Positions 1-11,605 of a DNA stretch of 64,000 nt are shown one piece after another. Within the stretch, counting starts at the first letter, position 1, and each line of letters opens with the position of its first letter. Position numbers and translations under genes: made by a program. Below the pieces are notes generated by a model that was not told the origin of the DNA, made no database searches, and saw only the letters and a program-made list of their open reading frames with translations. Source of the DNA: Craterostigma plantagineum (lineage: Eukaryota > Streptophyta > Magnoliopsida > Lamiales > Linderniaceae); contig JAPQWV010000762.1 in assembly GCA_027422505.1 (NCBI GenBank), positions 62,001 to 126,000 of the forward strand, in the 5' to 3' direction.

Positions 1-2044
1 CATAAACTAGATGTACAATAATGTGCTAATTTCATTAGAAGGAAAATCCGACTAATTGTAATTCCTTCCTTTGTTCATGTATCGATATCATTTCTCTGTT
101 CTCTATCTATTGTTTATAACGAGATATGGATATGGCTTTCCCTCACAAAGGTCTAAAAGAAGAAGAAGAATTACAGATATGATGAATACATAAGGAGAAT
201 ATACTATTACTAGTATGGTTTTCGAACATAGCTTCGTAGGATAAGTTAGATTTGGTCTTGTGAGGAGTTCTGATAATCTCTATGATACACAGCGTTTGGA
301 GAGGGAAAGAAGAAAACCTCCATTGAAAGATGAAGAATCACTCATTTGAGTAGATGTGCAAATCCAAAATTACTTTCCACTGCATGTATCGTATCACCTG
401 TGTTCGGCAATTTATTATTTTGTCAATTGCAGTTGAGACAACGAAAACCTAAATCCTTGTTAGGTTGGCCAATGTGAAGATACAAATCGATCCTAATCAA
501 ACTACACATTTATCATGACTTGTACAAGCTTATTTTCAATGTTCATCCTATATGCCATTTTATATTTACTAATATATCAAAACCTCGTTTACCAGGCATG
601 CTTATTTTACTTCACTAATGTCTAACATGATATGAAAGTACCCGACCTTTAACTTCTGAGGAAAATTTGAAAATCAATACGGCATAAGATTCTACTAACC
701 TAGGATTAAATCATTAATTTAGCAATATATCCTTATAAAAAATTGTCATGCCATCAATCGACAGTAATAATGATTGCAAATCACCTGGCTGACCACTATC
801 ACATTTTTGCAGAGTAATATATATATATATATATAAATATATTTGTGTTTTACTTCCAGCTGTAGATCATAAGATATAGATATGTAACAGTGGAGTACCT
901 TTTTGCTGGTATATATGTAGCATAGCAGAGCTGTGACATCAAGTATTTATGAGGGAACTTATACTTGATGTCGATGGAATCTTGCAGAAAATCCTTTAGT
1001 AGACCGACGATGACGCACCAAACTACGTCACGAGGGTATTTTCGTCACTCAGACCACACAAAATAACCATAGCAAGGACACTAAGGTTGCTGCTCAAAGG
1101 GAAACGGAAACTGACAGTTTGGTGAATAATTAATTGTTTTTTATTATATATTATTATTAGTGTATTATTAAGTAAATATGAATAGGAAGTAAAAAAGACG
1201 AGTGGCCGAAGAAAATATACTTCTGCATATATTCAATTATTAAGAAGTAATATAACAATGATGCGAGATATTTTGACTTTGGCATCACGTATTTGTAGAT
1301 TGATAATAGACTTTGTTAGATTATTATTATAATTATTTTTTTGGGGGGGAAATTTCACTAAATAGACTTTGGCATTATCAAACGAATTGAATAGACATAT
1401 ACGCGCTTGTGCGTTTAATGCTGTATATTTATTAACCAAATCATAAAAAGTTATATCTGGAAGACGCATAAATGAGACCACATCAATCAATCTCTAGTGT
1501 ATATATCCATATCCATGCAATAATTATTTAGCCGTCTACGTATATAACTAGATATATCGCACGTATAAAAATTCTTAAATGAGCTTTTGATGAATAAATA
1601 ATTACTATGTTTCCTTCCAGCTACAATATGTATGTTTGGAAAGGATCAGTGTCAAATATTTACTGCAACAATGTAATTCTTAATGAGCTTGTGATGAAAA
1701 TGTTAAAAGATTATTTGAAATAGAAAAAATATTATCATGTTTTTCATGTTAATCTCCATAAATAGCTGACCCCGTAGCACATTTGCCCTGATCCTTATCA
1801 AACGGTAAAAAGAAAGGAAAAAAATTAAGTTTTGATTTGTATTAAATAAGTCAAATCGTTTTATATTTTGATTGGAAATTAACAATGCAATAAAAATAGC
1901 TCAGGTGTACTATACCCGAATCTTTCCAAGTAATACGTCCGCTTATTGTCAGCATGGTAATATTCGTACTCTAATCAAATATAAAATATTCTCAATTCAT
2001 TTTTCTGGATCTGAACTGGGCAATATTAAACACAATGAACGATA

Positions 2045-2472
2045 TTTACACATAAGTACCTATTTGGATAAGAACTTTAATTTAGTACCCTGTCAGAAAT
2101 TTTTTATATGTAGGTACCTAACAGAATAAATTTTTTGCACATAGGTACCCGATCCCCGCAGGTAACACCACCAACACATTTGGGTACCCTATATCGGCAC
2201 ATTTGAGTACCCTAATATAACATGAAAATGGTACGACGTATGCTACATTTAGGTACGTCCTATGTAACACACATGTATGCCGTAGGTACGACGTATGCTA
2301 CATTTAGGTATCATATATCAGCGTGTTATGGTTCGCAATATACACACAGGAAGGTACGGCATGACTAAAGAAACTGGTAAAAATTAAATCGGGTACCTAT
2401 CTGTAAAACTTTCTGACATGGTACCTATGTGTAGAAATTTTATTCAGTTGGGTATTTATGCGTAGATGTACC
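2045..2472. mobile_element. Inverted-repeat MITE-like element with GGTACC-type motifs
   Basis: The left half (about 2045-2150) and right half (about 2395-2472) are imperfect inverted copies, with repeated GTACCTA, GGTACC and CTGTCAGAAA motifs in opposite orientation. Coding potential is nil. A related fragment lies near 53560-53640. This looks like a non-autonomous DNA transposon. The exact ends and target duplication could not be fixed by eye. Confidence 0.5.
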
Positions 2473-3274
2473 CACAAATAATAAAAAGATATCAAAGAAA
2501 CAAATGTTTTGGCATATGAAAAGTAACCATGGGATTGTCCTAAAATGGGAATATTCATTTCAACAGAAACTGGCCATTGTTTATTCCTTCTCAAGGCATT
2601 ATATCAATTATTGCGAACAATTATAGTTGTAGGTTATGTATTTTGCCCAAAGGATAACAAAATGTTCTATTGCTAAAAAAACAAATATTGTAGGGCAATT
2701 ATAATTTCAGATACTAACTGATTTTCTATATTGGGTCACTATCTGATAATTGGTCACATTAAAATATTTCCAAGTTGTATAAATGTGTCACATTTCTATA
2801 TATCGACTTAGAAGAATTGGTTTTCATAAATATAAAGCACTTCATTTTCAAAAGCTCATCTCAGGTTGTTATAATGTGATATCTATCACGAGAGCAGATT
2901 TTTTGTTGTAAAGGAGATAATTAATACGATGAGTGTATCTAATTAACTCGATTTGCAAGATTTTTTTTTTATTTTTTGCTTCTCAAATGATGAATAACTC
3001 AGATATGTATCGTCACGCAGTGTCACAATCAACTGAAACGGCGCCGTCAAGAAAACAAACACCGACTAGTGCCATGCATTATTAATACGTGCAATCTTCG
3101 TATCGTAGAGGTTTATTTATTGCATAATCGTCTCATGTATTATAACCAATAAATTTGAATAATTCTTTATCATTTGTAACGAGTATTACCAGTGTCATAT
3201 CGTGTATTAACTCAGCTATCATTTCTTGGAGAGTTATGGCTGCATGGGCAATCATTCATCGCGTTAACTTCCCT

Positions 3275-3282
3275 CTATAAAT
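3275..3282 (+). promoter_or_regulatory. TATA box of the CLE gene
   Basis: A CTATAAAT motif lies about 95 bases before the start codon at 3377, in an otherwise mixed context. This is the expected spacing for a core promoter with a 5' leader of about 60-70 bases. Position and motif are seen; function is inferred. Confidence 0.5.
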
Positions 3283-3376
3283 TTGCCCTCAGACTTGGAT
3301 ATTTTCATTACAAGTTCTTGCTTTTGTCTTAAAATCTAGAGAAGATAGAAACCTTATCAAGAAAAAAATCCATAAC

Positions 3377-3925
3377 ATGTCTTATTCATTTGCAAAGGGC
3401 TCCAAAGTGTTGTGCGTAGTGCTGGTGGTGTTAATCCTCCTTATTTATGACGTTACTGGTAATAACACACTTCTCCATCTCTTATTGTCCATCTTATATA
3501 CCTATCTATATATCCGTATTTCACACCTATTAAAAACAGTAAGAATAATCGATTGTTTTCTGAAGTTTCATTGACGATGAGTTATGTTCTCAGGATTCAC
3601 CAACGGGGAAGAGTCTTCTGTGGAGAGGGTGCACCGTAAGGTTAGATCATGTTTGCAGTTTAAAGTACATAATACATATATATGGATCATCACATATACT
3701 TGTATAAGAAACTAACTATTTCTTTTGTTACTTCAACTCTCTCTACTTGAGCAGATGTTAATGGAGATGAAGGAAAAGATGGCAATGAAGAACAAAAGCT
3801 CTAAAAAATCAGGCAACTATGGAAGTAATGAGATGACGGAAGACTGGGAACTAAGGAGGGTGCCAGCGGGGCCCGACCCGTTACACCATAACGGGCACGA
3901 CCCGTTGAAGCCTCAAACTCCATAA
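3377..3925 (+). CDS. CLV3: CLAVATA3-type CLE signalling peptide precursor
   Basis: Three exons, 3377-3458, 3594-3640 and 3755-3925, join in frame across GT-AG introns of 135 and 114 bases to give a 99-residue precursor. Residues 1-28 form a signal peptide with a hydrophobic core (VLCVVLVVLILLI). Near the C-terminus stands a CLE motif, RRVPAGPDPLHH, followed by a short Pro-rich tail ending PLKPQTP. In the CLE family the secreted precursor is processed and modified to a 12-13 residue ligand for CLV1-type receptor kinases, which limits stem-cell number in shoot meristems. Most CLE genes lack introns; CLV3 and CLE40 have two, and length and exon pattern match CLV3 (96 residues in Arabidopsis). 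Neighbours homologous to At2g27290 and At2g27310 support CLV3 (At2g27250) over CLE40. All three exons use consensus splice sites. The family is certain; CLV3 orthology is a strong inference. Confidence 0.9.
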
Positions 3926-5457
3926 AAAACTCTCTTTCCACACACAAGTTTTCCTTGTTACATTGTCTACTACTTAACAACTACATACTGTAAGGGCAAG
4001 TTTTGGATTTTAATTCTAGTTTGTATGCGCCCTTAGATAAATTTGATGGACTTTTTAGTTTTTATGTTCAAGGAAAGGAAGTATATGTATCATCTCGTTA
4101 TGCTCTTTGTACCCTTTTTCTCGTGTATGTAATGATATATAACTAATTTAGTGTAACTGTGGACTTTAAACCAAGAGCATTTCAATGCAGTAATGGCGAA
4201 AAATTTATAAAAGAAAATACACCTCATGAAGTATATATAATAAAAGCATACGGAATCTTTCTTCTAACCATTGTCAAACACAAATATTTCCAGCGTCAAC
4301 CATTGTGCTTGAAAGTGTGGTCGATTGCTGTTCACGGTGGTTTAGGGTGTATGTGTAATGTTTGCTGTGTAGGCGGGAATCCCATGGTTTTGGGATGATT
4401 TTTATTTTTAGAACAATCAAATATAATTTTGGGCTTTTGGATTAGGGTTTCGGTTATCTGACCGATCGGATGAAAAATCGGGTTAGAAGGTCGGATATCG
4501 GGTAGCGGGTACCAATATGGTAACCGATTTACCTGGTCGGGTACCGACAATAAAAAAAAAATTAAGAAATTGTTGGAGTCCTAAACTGTGGACTGACATG
4601 CATGTGTGTGTGACGATTTTGTATCAAACACAACAAATTGTTTTTTGAAGCTCAAAGGTAAATTCCATGTGGATCTTTCATTCTTCTCTGCAAATAAGAT
4701 ACCACTACAAAGACTTTGGTTTACACAAATGTTGTACACCTACCTAGCTACATACATTTTAAGCAGACTCGTAGAGATTACACTTAACTGCTTTTTACAG
4801 ACAATTGCTTCAACAATTGTTTATAGTAAGTTGGTATTACAACTTTTAACAACTTACACAACACTTATTTGCATTGTACCTAATTCGTAATTATTTTTAC
4901 ATGACGAACATTTTTCAATGTATTATGTACCACAATACGTTTTTCTATAGTATCTAAATTGCTCATATTATGCACCTTCAGTCAAACGGGTATTTATGTA
5001 TAAAATTTTTTATTCTACTAGCCATTTAAATATTGATGACAAGGGACTAATATAACATGTTTTTTATAATGTTTTTGGATACTTAAAAACGTAAACTTCC
5101 CATTTTTTTTTCTTTTTCGTTTTTCAGTTTGAGAGTATTGGTGGTTAAAGAGCACTCAGAACAGAATCAAGTGAAGATAAAGAAAAGGGCAAGAATCTAA
5201 CATTTAATTTCTTTCCCCGCATTTTAGTCGTTTGATAATGAATTTTCAAGAATCATCATGCATACATAAAAATACCAATAACTACTATAAAAGTTGCTCA
5301 CTGAACCCATTATTGCTAATGCCCACCTTCAATAAATCAAGAAATAGAAAGTTGCCACCTATAAGCTGCAACATTATTAACTGTTGAACAATAAGCACAT
5401 CTTTTACCGTTATTACATCTGTCGTTCTGATGATAATCGAATCTCTTCTTGAATCTC
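3926..5457. other. Intergenic region between the CLE gene and the aspartic protease
   Basis: No supported gene. About 4425-4556 is a repeat fragment with alternating CCGAT/ATCGG and GGGTACC-type motifs, typical of sub-terminal regions of DNA transposons. The remainder is AT-rich. It includes the 3' flanks of two convergent genes, where distal CLV3 control elements could also lie. Confidence 0.5.
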
Positions 5458-6855
5458 TCATGTACAGGTCTCTTCCCTGAATCCAAACCTCTCATTCCTC
5501 AAATCAAACTCGACCCGAAAATTCTGCGTAAAGAAGTTCCCCAATATAATCGAGGGCCCGCTTATCACCTCAGGCCCGAGCAGAGTATTCGCCGTGACCG
5601 CAGTCAGACAAACCGAAACCTTCTTACCATCGATCACCGCAAAGAAGTAGTTCTCCAAAGGCAGCTTCATTACAGCTCCGCCCTTAAAGTGCAGCTCCAT
5701 TTCTGGGATATGTACGCTCTTATGCCCCGAGACATCGAAGCATGGCTTCAGCCCTGTTAATGTCTCAACATCCTCAGCTCTTCTGTATTCTTTCACTTGC
5801 TCGGAGAACACATTCCCCACAGCATCGTACACTTTCTTGTTCATGTAAGTAAAAGTCGAGCCAGAATCTACTATAGTCCCTCCATTCCCTTGGTAATCAG
5901 GCGAGAGTTCTTCCCTTGAAACCCTAACTTTCTTGCCTCCCACGGTGATCTTCCTTAGGCCCACGTAGTAATATTCAGACAAGGCGCTGTTTTTACCATT
6001 CGAGGGATTTTTCAGCAGTGGTGTGTAGCTAAATCCTCTGCTTTTGGCGCCTGAGCTGTAATGGGTATCCATAAAAAGGGAGCTGCTTTTTGGGGTGTTG
6101 TCGAATCTGTGCGAAACTAAGCAGTAAGAGAATCTCTTAACGCCCAATTGGTTAGGCAAAGATGAGACTCCACGGCCGAAGCCCGCCACGCCGGCGGGCT
6201 GATTGGAGGAGAAAAGAGAGCAGCCCACTAAAAAGTCCTCCTTTTTCATTCGATTCATGATTAGGGTTTCCACCATGGCTATGCCGCCGGTGGAGCCTAT
6301 GCCGTAGAGAATTATGTACGGCGGGCATATTTGGGTGCAATTTCTAGGGCTCGATTTGCAGTCTTGGCAAGAAGTTTGTGGGTCGAACGATTTGTGTACC
6401 CAGCCGCACTTTTTGCTCATGCAGCCGACGATCCTCGCCGTCGACGATTTCCTGGGAATGTAAGGAGAGATTGCGTCGGCGGAGGAGAGTGAGCAGTTTT
6501 TGCAGGCGTATCTCTTCGTACATGGGAACCATGAGAAGCTGCTCCCAGTGTCCATGATCATGGGCATGGCCTGAGGCGGCGTGCCGAAGCTGAGGGCGAC
6601 GCTGTATCCGCCGCTGACGGGGCGGAGAGGGGCGGCGGCGGCGGTGGCATTTTGGGGATCTTTCAGGTGGTGGGCTCTGGCGATTGAGGTGGAGGCGAGG
6701 CGCTCGAGGCTCTGTGATGGATCTGAGTATTGGAATTGGCTCAAGACTGTGATGGTAACTGTGTTGTAACCTCGTCTGGGAAGAGAAGAAGTCGAAGAAG
6801 ATGAAGAACTGAGGATAAAGGCGAAGAGGAGAAGGTAATGAGAACTGAAACCCAT
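5458..6855 (-). CDS. Secreted aspartic protease, nepenthesin-like (A1B family)
   Basis: One intronless frame encodes 465 residues from an ATG at 6855. The open frame continues upstream without clear need; this ATG is chosen because a signal peptide (LLLFAFILSS) follows it directly. The two catalytic aspartates are present in DTGSS (Asp102, inside MIMDTGSSFSWFPC) and DSGST (Asp330). The insert between them is Cys-rich (about residues 112-177), as in plant nepenthesin-like proteases, and the C-terminal half carries an ILGNFF motif close to the end. Such enzymes are secreted endopeptidases, often apoplastic. No plant-specific saposin insert is present, so it is not a phytepsin. The closest Arabidopsis relatives are probably At4g16563-type proteins, but the individual substrate is unknown. 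Start and stop are clean and no frameshift was seen. Confidence 0.92.
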   Translation of the reverse strand: MGFSSHYLLLFAFILSSSSSSTSSLPRRGYNTVTITVLSQFQYSDPSQSLERLASTSIARAHHLKDPQNATAAAAPLRPVSGGYSVALSFGTPPQAMPMIMDTGSSFSWFPCTKRYACKNCSLSSADAISPYIPRKSSTARIVGCMSKKCGWVHKSFDPQTSCQDCKSSPRNCTQICPPYIILYGIGSTGGIAMVETLIMNRMKKEDFLVGCSLFSSNQPAGVAGFGRGVSSLPNQLGVKRFSYCLVSHRFDNTPKSSSLFMDTHYSSGAKSRGFSYTPLLKNPSNGKNSALSEYYYVGLRKITVGGKKVRVSREELSPDYQGNGGTIVDSGSTFTYMNKKVYDAVGNVFSEQVKEYRRAEDVETLTGLKPCFDVSGHKSVHIPEMELHFKGGAVMKLPLENYFFAVIDGKKVSVCLTAVTANTLLGPEVISGPSIILGNFFTQNFRVEFDLRNERFGFREETCT

Positions 6856-9510
6856 GGTGTTAGAAGAGAGAGAGAGATGGTGATGATGATTATGGTATAA
6901 TGGGCTGTACTGTAATGTAATAATGAGGTGGCAAGAAAGTGTGTCATTTTGTGCATGTGAGCATTGAAGAAAGAACAAAATGTGATGTGAAGATAGTAAA
7001 GACTGTGGGGACTACGTACCTTACGACATGGTGGGGAACAGTAGTCTATATGATGGTGGCATTTAATGGTTTCCAAAGAGTTGTTGATGAGATGAGGAGC
7101 CGTTTCTAATTTTAGGCTCTTACAATAAATATTGATTTTGTGTCGTTTTTTTTCTTATTTGATCTCTTTTGATTATTGTGTAACGAAAGTAGCCGTTTGA
7201 TTGTGGGGAAGAAGTGAAACCATCAAGAATCTACGCACGAGACTTGGTTTCCAAGGAAAGAACCAATTATTTTTTTTTTTGCATAAATGGAACCACTTAA
7301 TTGTCTCCTCTCCCTAGTTCTAATATTGTGAACCAAATATTCAAAATTAAAATATGATTCACTATATTTCAGTAATTATTTAATATGGTATCAAATTTCA
7401 TGAGAGACGTGTTGGAAAAAAAATAAATAAAATTAAAACTTGATATACTATTTTATATAAGGTCTTAAAGATGGATCATAATTTTATTTTCCAACAACAA
7501 CCCTCCGACTTCTTTCATTGTACGCTATAAGCAAATTTTAGCGGTGATACTTTATGGCATATGTATCTCATCTCAAAGTACATATAGACGCCCATTTGAA
7601 AGGTATCAATTGGAAATGAATCCATGAATCATAAGGTAGAGAATTATGTGATTGATCACTTCATGGTAGTAGAAGAATAAAAGGTTTAATAGAGAGAACA
7701 AAAAAAGGTTCATTACCTAAAAGGCGAGCGCACTCAATGCAAAAGGCAAATGTGAGTTGTCACTTGGAAGTTTTTAGGGCAAACTTATCAATCGCATAAC
7801 TGGCTTTTGGCTGTCCATGTTTCATTATTAGGAAGCACTGCACTGCTTAGTAATGAACAAAACCATACATGTGAATAAAACGATATTTTTTCGCAAAAGC
7901 TGCTTAAATTACAAAACATGTAAATTGCGGCTGCAACTTGTTATAGTACCAAAGCTGAGTCCATTGTTGTATTGTATAAGATGATATTTGGTGGATTGCC
8001 TCAACTGTTTTCTAATTATGATATGTAAGTACATTATGTAACTACATTCCAATAATTGTTGCAGTGCAGCTTTGGCCATATAGTACAATCAATCGATTTA
8101 CAAGATATAATTAATTGAGGCCAATTTTGCGGTCCACTTCACTTTTGTCCTAAATAACGTGGAGAGAAGAAAACAGGAAAACAAAATATTAGTTAAAGAA
8201 TTCGCATATTTATAGTTAATGGGATGATTTAAAATTATGACTTTAACAATTTTAATTTCAAATCTAAATCCATTGTTTGGAAACGTTGGGATTTTAAAAT
8301 CCGGATTTCAAAATGAAACTCGAGCTCAAGAAGCTTGTCGAACTGCACTTTTAACTTTTTTCTTAACAAAACTAAAAAATAAATAAATAAAAATAATATA
8401 TGATAAACAAAAAAAAAACTTGCGAGCCGGTTGCGAGCTTTCGAGCACCACGATGAGCTCGAGCTCGAGCCGACTCATCTGCGAGCCCGTAACGAGCTCG
8501 AGCCGGCTCATCGATCTCATGAGTCAGTTCGACTCATTGTTCTACCCCTAATTGTTATTATTATTATTTATTTTTTATTTGTATTATTTATTATTTTTAT
8601 AATTACTATTATAACTATTATGATTTATGAAAAACTTCTTACGGGCTCAACTGGATTTTTCGAATACGGACCATTTTACATGGAATTTGCAATCCGACAA
8701 ATAATAAGAATTTAGATTTACTATCGGATTTGGCCGAAATCGAAATCCGTCCGATTGTCAAACGGTAGATTTGGGGGAAATGCTAATCCAAACGATACAT
8801 TTTGGCGAGATCAAAATCCGCTAGAATACCAAACGGTGGATTTGGGGGAAAATTCAAATCGAAATTCGAAATCCAAACGTGCAGAAGGATGTTGCTACTT
8901 GCTTAACATGGACTTTCTAGCGATTGACGAAATAAATATTGCTGACCACTAAAATATAAAAATAAAAACTAAATTTTAAAAAAAAAAAAAATCGAACTAA
9001 AACAGGAACGTTCAAGGCATCCTTCCCAAGTGTCGAGCCTAAGGAAATACTGGCGAGTTCTTGATTAGGTTTTCCTCTATTTTCGTGTGAATTCTGTGTT
9101 TCCTCTATTTTGTTTTCTTTTGGGCGTTTGATTTTAGTGCGTTTCTTCGATTCTCATCTAAATGGATAGAATTACGAATTTTGGGAACATAATAATTTCA
9201 ATTAAGCTGTAGAAGTTAAGATTGATTCAGCCAGCGCACTAACTGAAGTCGAACATTTGGGGCTATAGAACTGATGATTGATTATCTGTTTATGTTGCTC
9301 AGCTCGGTCGACTTTTCATGTCTCCTTTTGTTTTACTGTAAAATATCAATCTGAAACTCGGAGCTTGCTCGCAAAAATTGCATCTTTTGGGAACAATTTT
9401 TTGATGGGCAATTAATGCATTGCAAGCTCTTGAAACCACAATCCTTCAATGGCATCAGTTGATTCTTCGATCTTTCTTTATATTATCAGTTATTCTTTAG
9501 GTTTTCTGAA
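6856..9510. other. Intergenic region with nested transposon relics
   Basis: No supported coding gene. A nested element lies at about 8236-8885 (listed separately). The segment from about 9040 to 9500 probably includes the 5' untranslated leader, perhaps with an intron, of the small gene at 9511, because an acceptor-like CTTTAG lies shortly before its ATG. This is inferred, not shown. Confidence 0.5.
8236..8885. mobile_element. Nested non-autonomous DNA transposons
   Basis: The outer unit begins with a stretch containing TCAAATCTAAATCC and GGATTTCAAA (8256-8315) and ends with inverted equivalents (GGTGGATTTGGG, AAATTCGAAATCC; 8830-8880). Inside it, 8318-8552 is rich in GAGCTCGAGC and GAGCCGGCTC words and ends in a TTCTACCCCTA motif, as in sub-terminal repeats of hAT-like elements. 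A shorter GAGCTCGAGC-type piece is at 19735-19760. Nesting is inferred from the interrupted outer repeat. Confidence 0.45.
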
Positions 9511-9762
9511 ATGGGCAACAGAGCTGCCAAGGAAGAGAAGAGAGAAGAGGTGATGCTGAAGATGGTCCCACCTATTGACCGAGCCTACGCTCGATGGCTG
9601 GCTCGTGATTTAGAGAGGATTTATGGGTTCAGCCCACGAAACCCTCGAGCCATCGAGCCACCACAGCACTACGTTGAGTTCATGCGTATGAACGGTTGGT
9701 TAGACCTCGACTTAGACGATCCCTTCTTGGCTCGTTTGCTCTCAAGAACAAGTACTCGTTAG
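9511..9762 (+). CDS. Small conserved plant protein of unknown function
   Basis: An intronless 83-residue frame starts at ATG 9511. The N-terminus is charged (MGNRAAKEEKREE), and a compact core follows with PPIDRAYARWLARDLERIYG, then NPRAIEPPQHYVEFMRMNGW and an acidic LDLDLDDP near the end. I remember similar small proteins in many angiosperms, but no named domain or function, so none is assigned. Gly2 invites the idea of N-myristoylation, but position 6 is Ala rather than the favoured Ser/Thr, so this is only a possibility. The even amphipathic composition, the balanced codon use and the long frame in an AT-rich area support a real gene. It converges with the DUF1279 gene, whose stop lies 200 bases downstream. 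No membrane segment is visible. Confidence 0.75.
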   Translation: MGNRAAKEEKREEVMLKMVPPIDRAYARWLARDLERIYGFSPRNPRAIEPPQHYVEFMRMNGWLDLDLDDPFLARLLSRTSTR

Positions 9763-9962
9763 TGAACAGTCGTATGCTTTTCCTTTTGTAAGTTCATTTC
9801 TAGTCGAAAGATTTAATCTTTGGTATAACTGGTATTTCTCCATTATCTTGTAATCAGAGATTCTTGTTTGAATACCTTCTTCTGTGATTGTGTGGAGAGT
9901 AATACAACATATGGTTGATATTACAACACTTTACATTACAAAAAGACTTGGACTCCACCGAT

Positions 9963-10807
9963 TTATTTTTCTCGATCATCTTCGTCGACTTTCTTTCCTA
10001 TCCAACTTGCGACGACGGGCGTGAGGGCCACCGTGGGCGGAAACCTGATAGGCGAAGCAGCTTTGTGGGCGGCGTAGGCGAGCGCAAATGTCCCGACTTT
10101 TTCGCCCGTTTCGCCGCTCGAAATACCAATCTGAGTTGAGAAATGTAATAAGGAGTGTGTATTCTTTTCTTTTCTTTTCTTTCTTTTTTTAATTTGAAAA
10201 ACGGGACGAAGATTGGGAGTTGTACCTTGTGCAGCAAGGCTGGTACGTCGACGCCGGCGCTTATGAGGGCGTAGCATAGGCCAAAGGATATTAAGGAGAG
10301 TGTGATTGAGGTTGCTAAGTATGCTCCGCCGTACTTTGCTAGGAGTTCTTTTGCTTGGTCTCCCTTTGACTTTTGCTTCTCATCTTCTTTGCTTTCTTCT
10401 GAGGAAAATATCTGCCCGCACAAAAATGGGTTCACTCCCAAGTCTTATTACAGAATAAGATGCAAGAAAAGCAGTACTTTCTTAAAGAACTCGATACGAA
10501 TTGAATGGAAATAAATGAAATGAAACAATCAAGAAATTAAAATGATGGGATCCAATGGAACCTTCCAAAGCCCAGCTTCAAGTCCATATTTCTGGGTAAT
10601 TTCTTCAGCAGATTTGGTCTTTGCCTTCTCCTCCTTCGTCGTTTCCTTGACAGCCCTAACTGTTAACAACCTACGGCGGCAAAACCTCGACGGAGAAAAT
10701 GAAGTGTGTGGTAATAATGGTTTGACTGATTTTATGGTATTTGGAGAAGAAGAGTAGAGCGTCGTGCTCTGAAGAGGGATTTGCGCTGCGGCGGCGGCGG
10801 CGGCCAT
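9963..10807 (-). CDS. Chloroplast DUF1279 (FAM210-like) membrane protein
   Basis: Three exons on the minus strand (10562-10807, 10226-10411, 9963-10130), all phase 0 with GT-AG introns, give 199 residues. The first 50 or so residues, Ala/Ser/Pro-rich with RRRLLTVRAV, look like a chloroplast transit peptide. A Lys/Glu-rich linker follows. The DUF1279 domain then spans exons 2 and 3: AKELLAKYGGAYLATSITLS leads into a hydrophobic segment (LISFGLCYALISAGV), and exon 3 carries GETGEKVGTFALAYAAHK and a Pro-rich PIRFPPTVALTP stretch. The family is conserved in plastids and mitochondria, but its biochemical role is poorly defined. The Arabidopsis counterpart by memory is At2g27290, two loci from an F-box gene whose homologue is also in this window. 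The product probably sits in a plastid membrane. Confidence 0.9.
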
Positions 10808-11605
10808 TGAAGATTGAAATCAACGAAAACGAATTTGCTTTGCTTTATCTCAAAATATGAACAGGCGATTGATGGACCAAAGAAGACGAGAACCAAACGG
10901 TGACAAGTAGCACTACTTTCATCCTCATGTAATAAACAATGTGATTAGGCTTTTAAAAATAAAATCTCAATTTTCAATCATTGGTTACGAGACTTTTTAT
11001 TTTATTATTATTTATATTGGGGGTAAACTCACAAAAATTCTCCACCCTAGAGTATATATCAACTAACTTCTCGTTCTCGTTATTTATCATCAAACTCCTA
11101 GGTATTTGATTTTAAAAACCCATGGGTATTTGATTTAATAGTTCGAAATTAGGAGTTTGATTCTGTTAGTTGGTGATTTATTTGTAGATTTGCCTTTATA
11201 TTTTGTACTATTATTTTACGTATTTTTATGATTTTTTAGTATCAAAATTTGTTGATGAAACTTTTCTATAATGATATAAGAGATACCATTTTATTGCATG
11301 CTAATGATATCTCAAAATTAGAACGAAAACTTCAATGTCAAACCATATTCAGCTGGAAAATACATTATTCTGGCGCGCCATACATTGTATACTACTTTTT
11401 TGGGGAAAAATTAACTTGTAATTTAATCATTGGTCCAAATACTGCTGCTCTGCTAACAAGGTCTACCTTCTAAGTTCTATTTCATTATTTTGATCGATAT
11501 AGGGTTTTTTGGGCTCTATTGTGTAATTAATCCATCTAATATTGGTTTGATTGTGTTTTTTAGAAATCGAGAAGCTTATCCATTGATGAAACTCAATACT
11601 GATTA

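Larger units (their letters stand above)
1..3376. other. Intergenic region upstream of the CLE gene
   Basis: No convincing gene on either strand: the open frames are short, AT-rich and without recognisable domains. It holds a short TA microsatellite near 815-836 and an inverted-repeat element around 2045-2472 (listed separately). The last few hundred bases are presumably the promoter of the CLE gene. Confidence 0.6.

Noticed and set aside
5449..5760. Plus-strand open frame over the aspartic protease
   Set aside because: It is antisense to a clear protease gene and lacks any domain; a shadow.
9963..10514. Plus-strand frames opposite the DUF1279 gene
   Set aside because: They cross exons and introns of the real gene and have no recognisable protein features.
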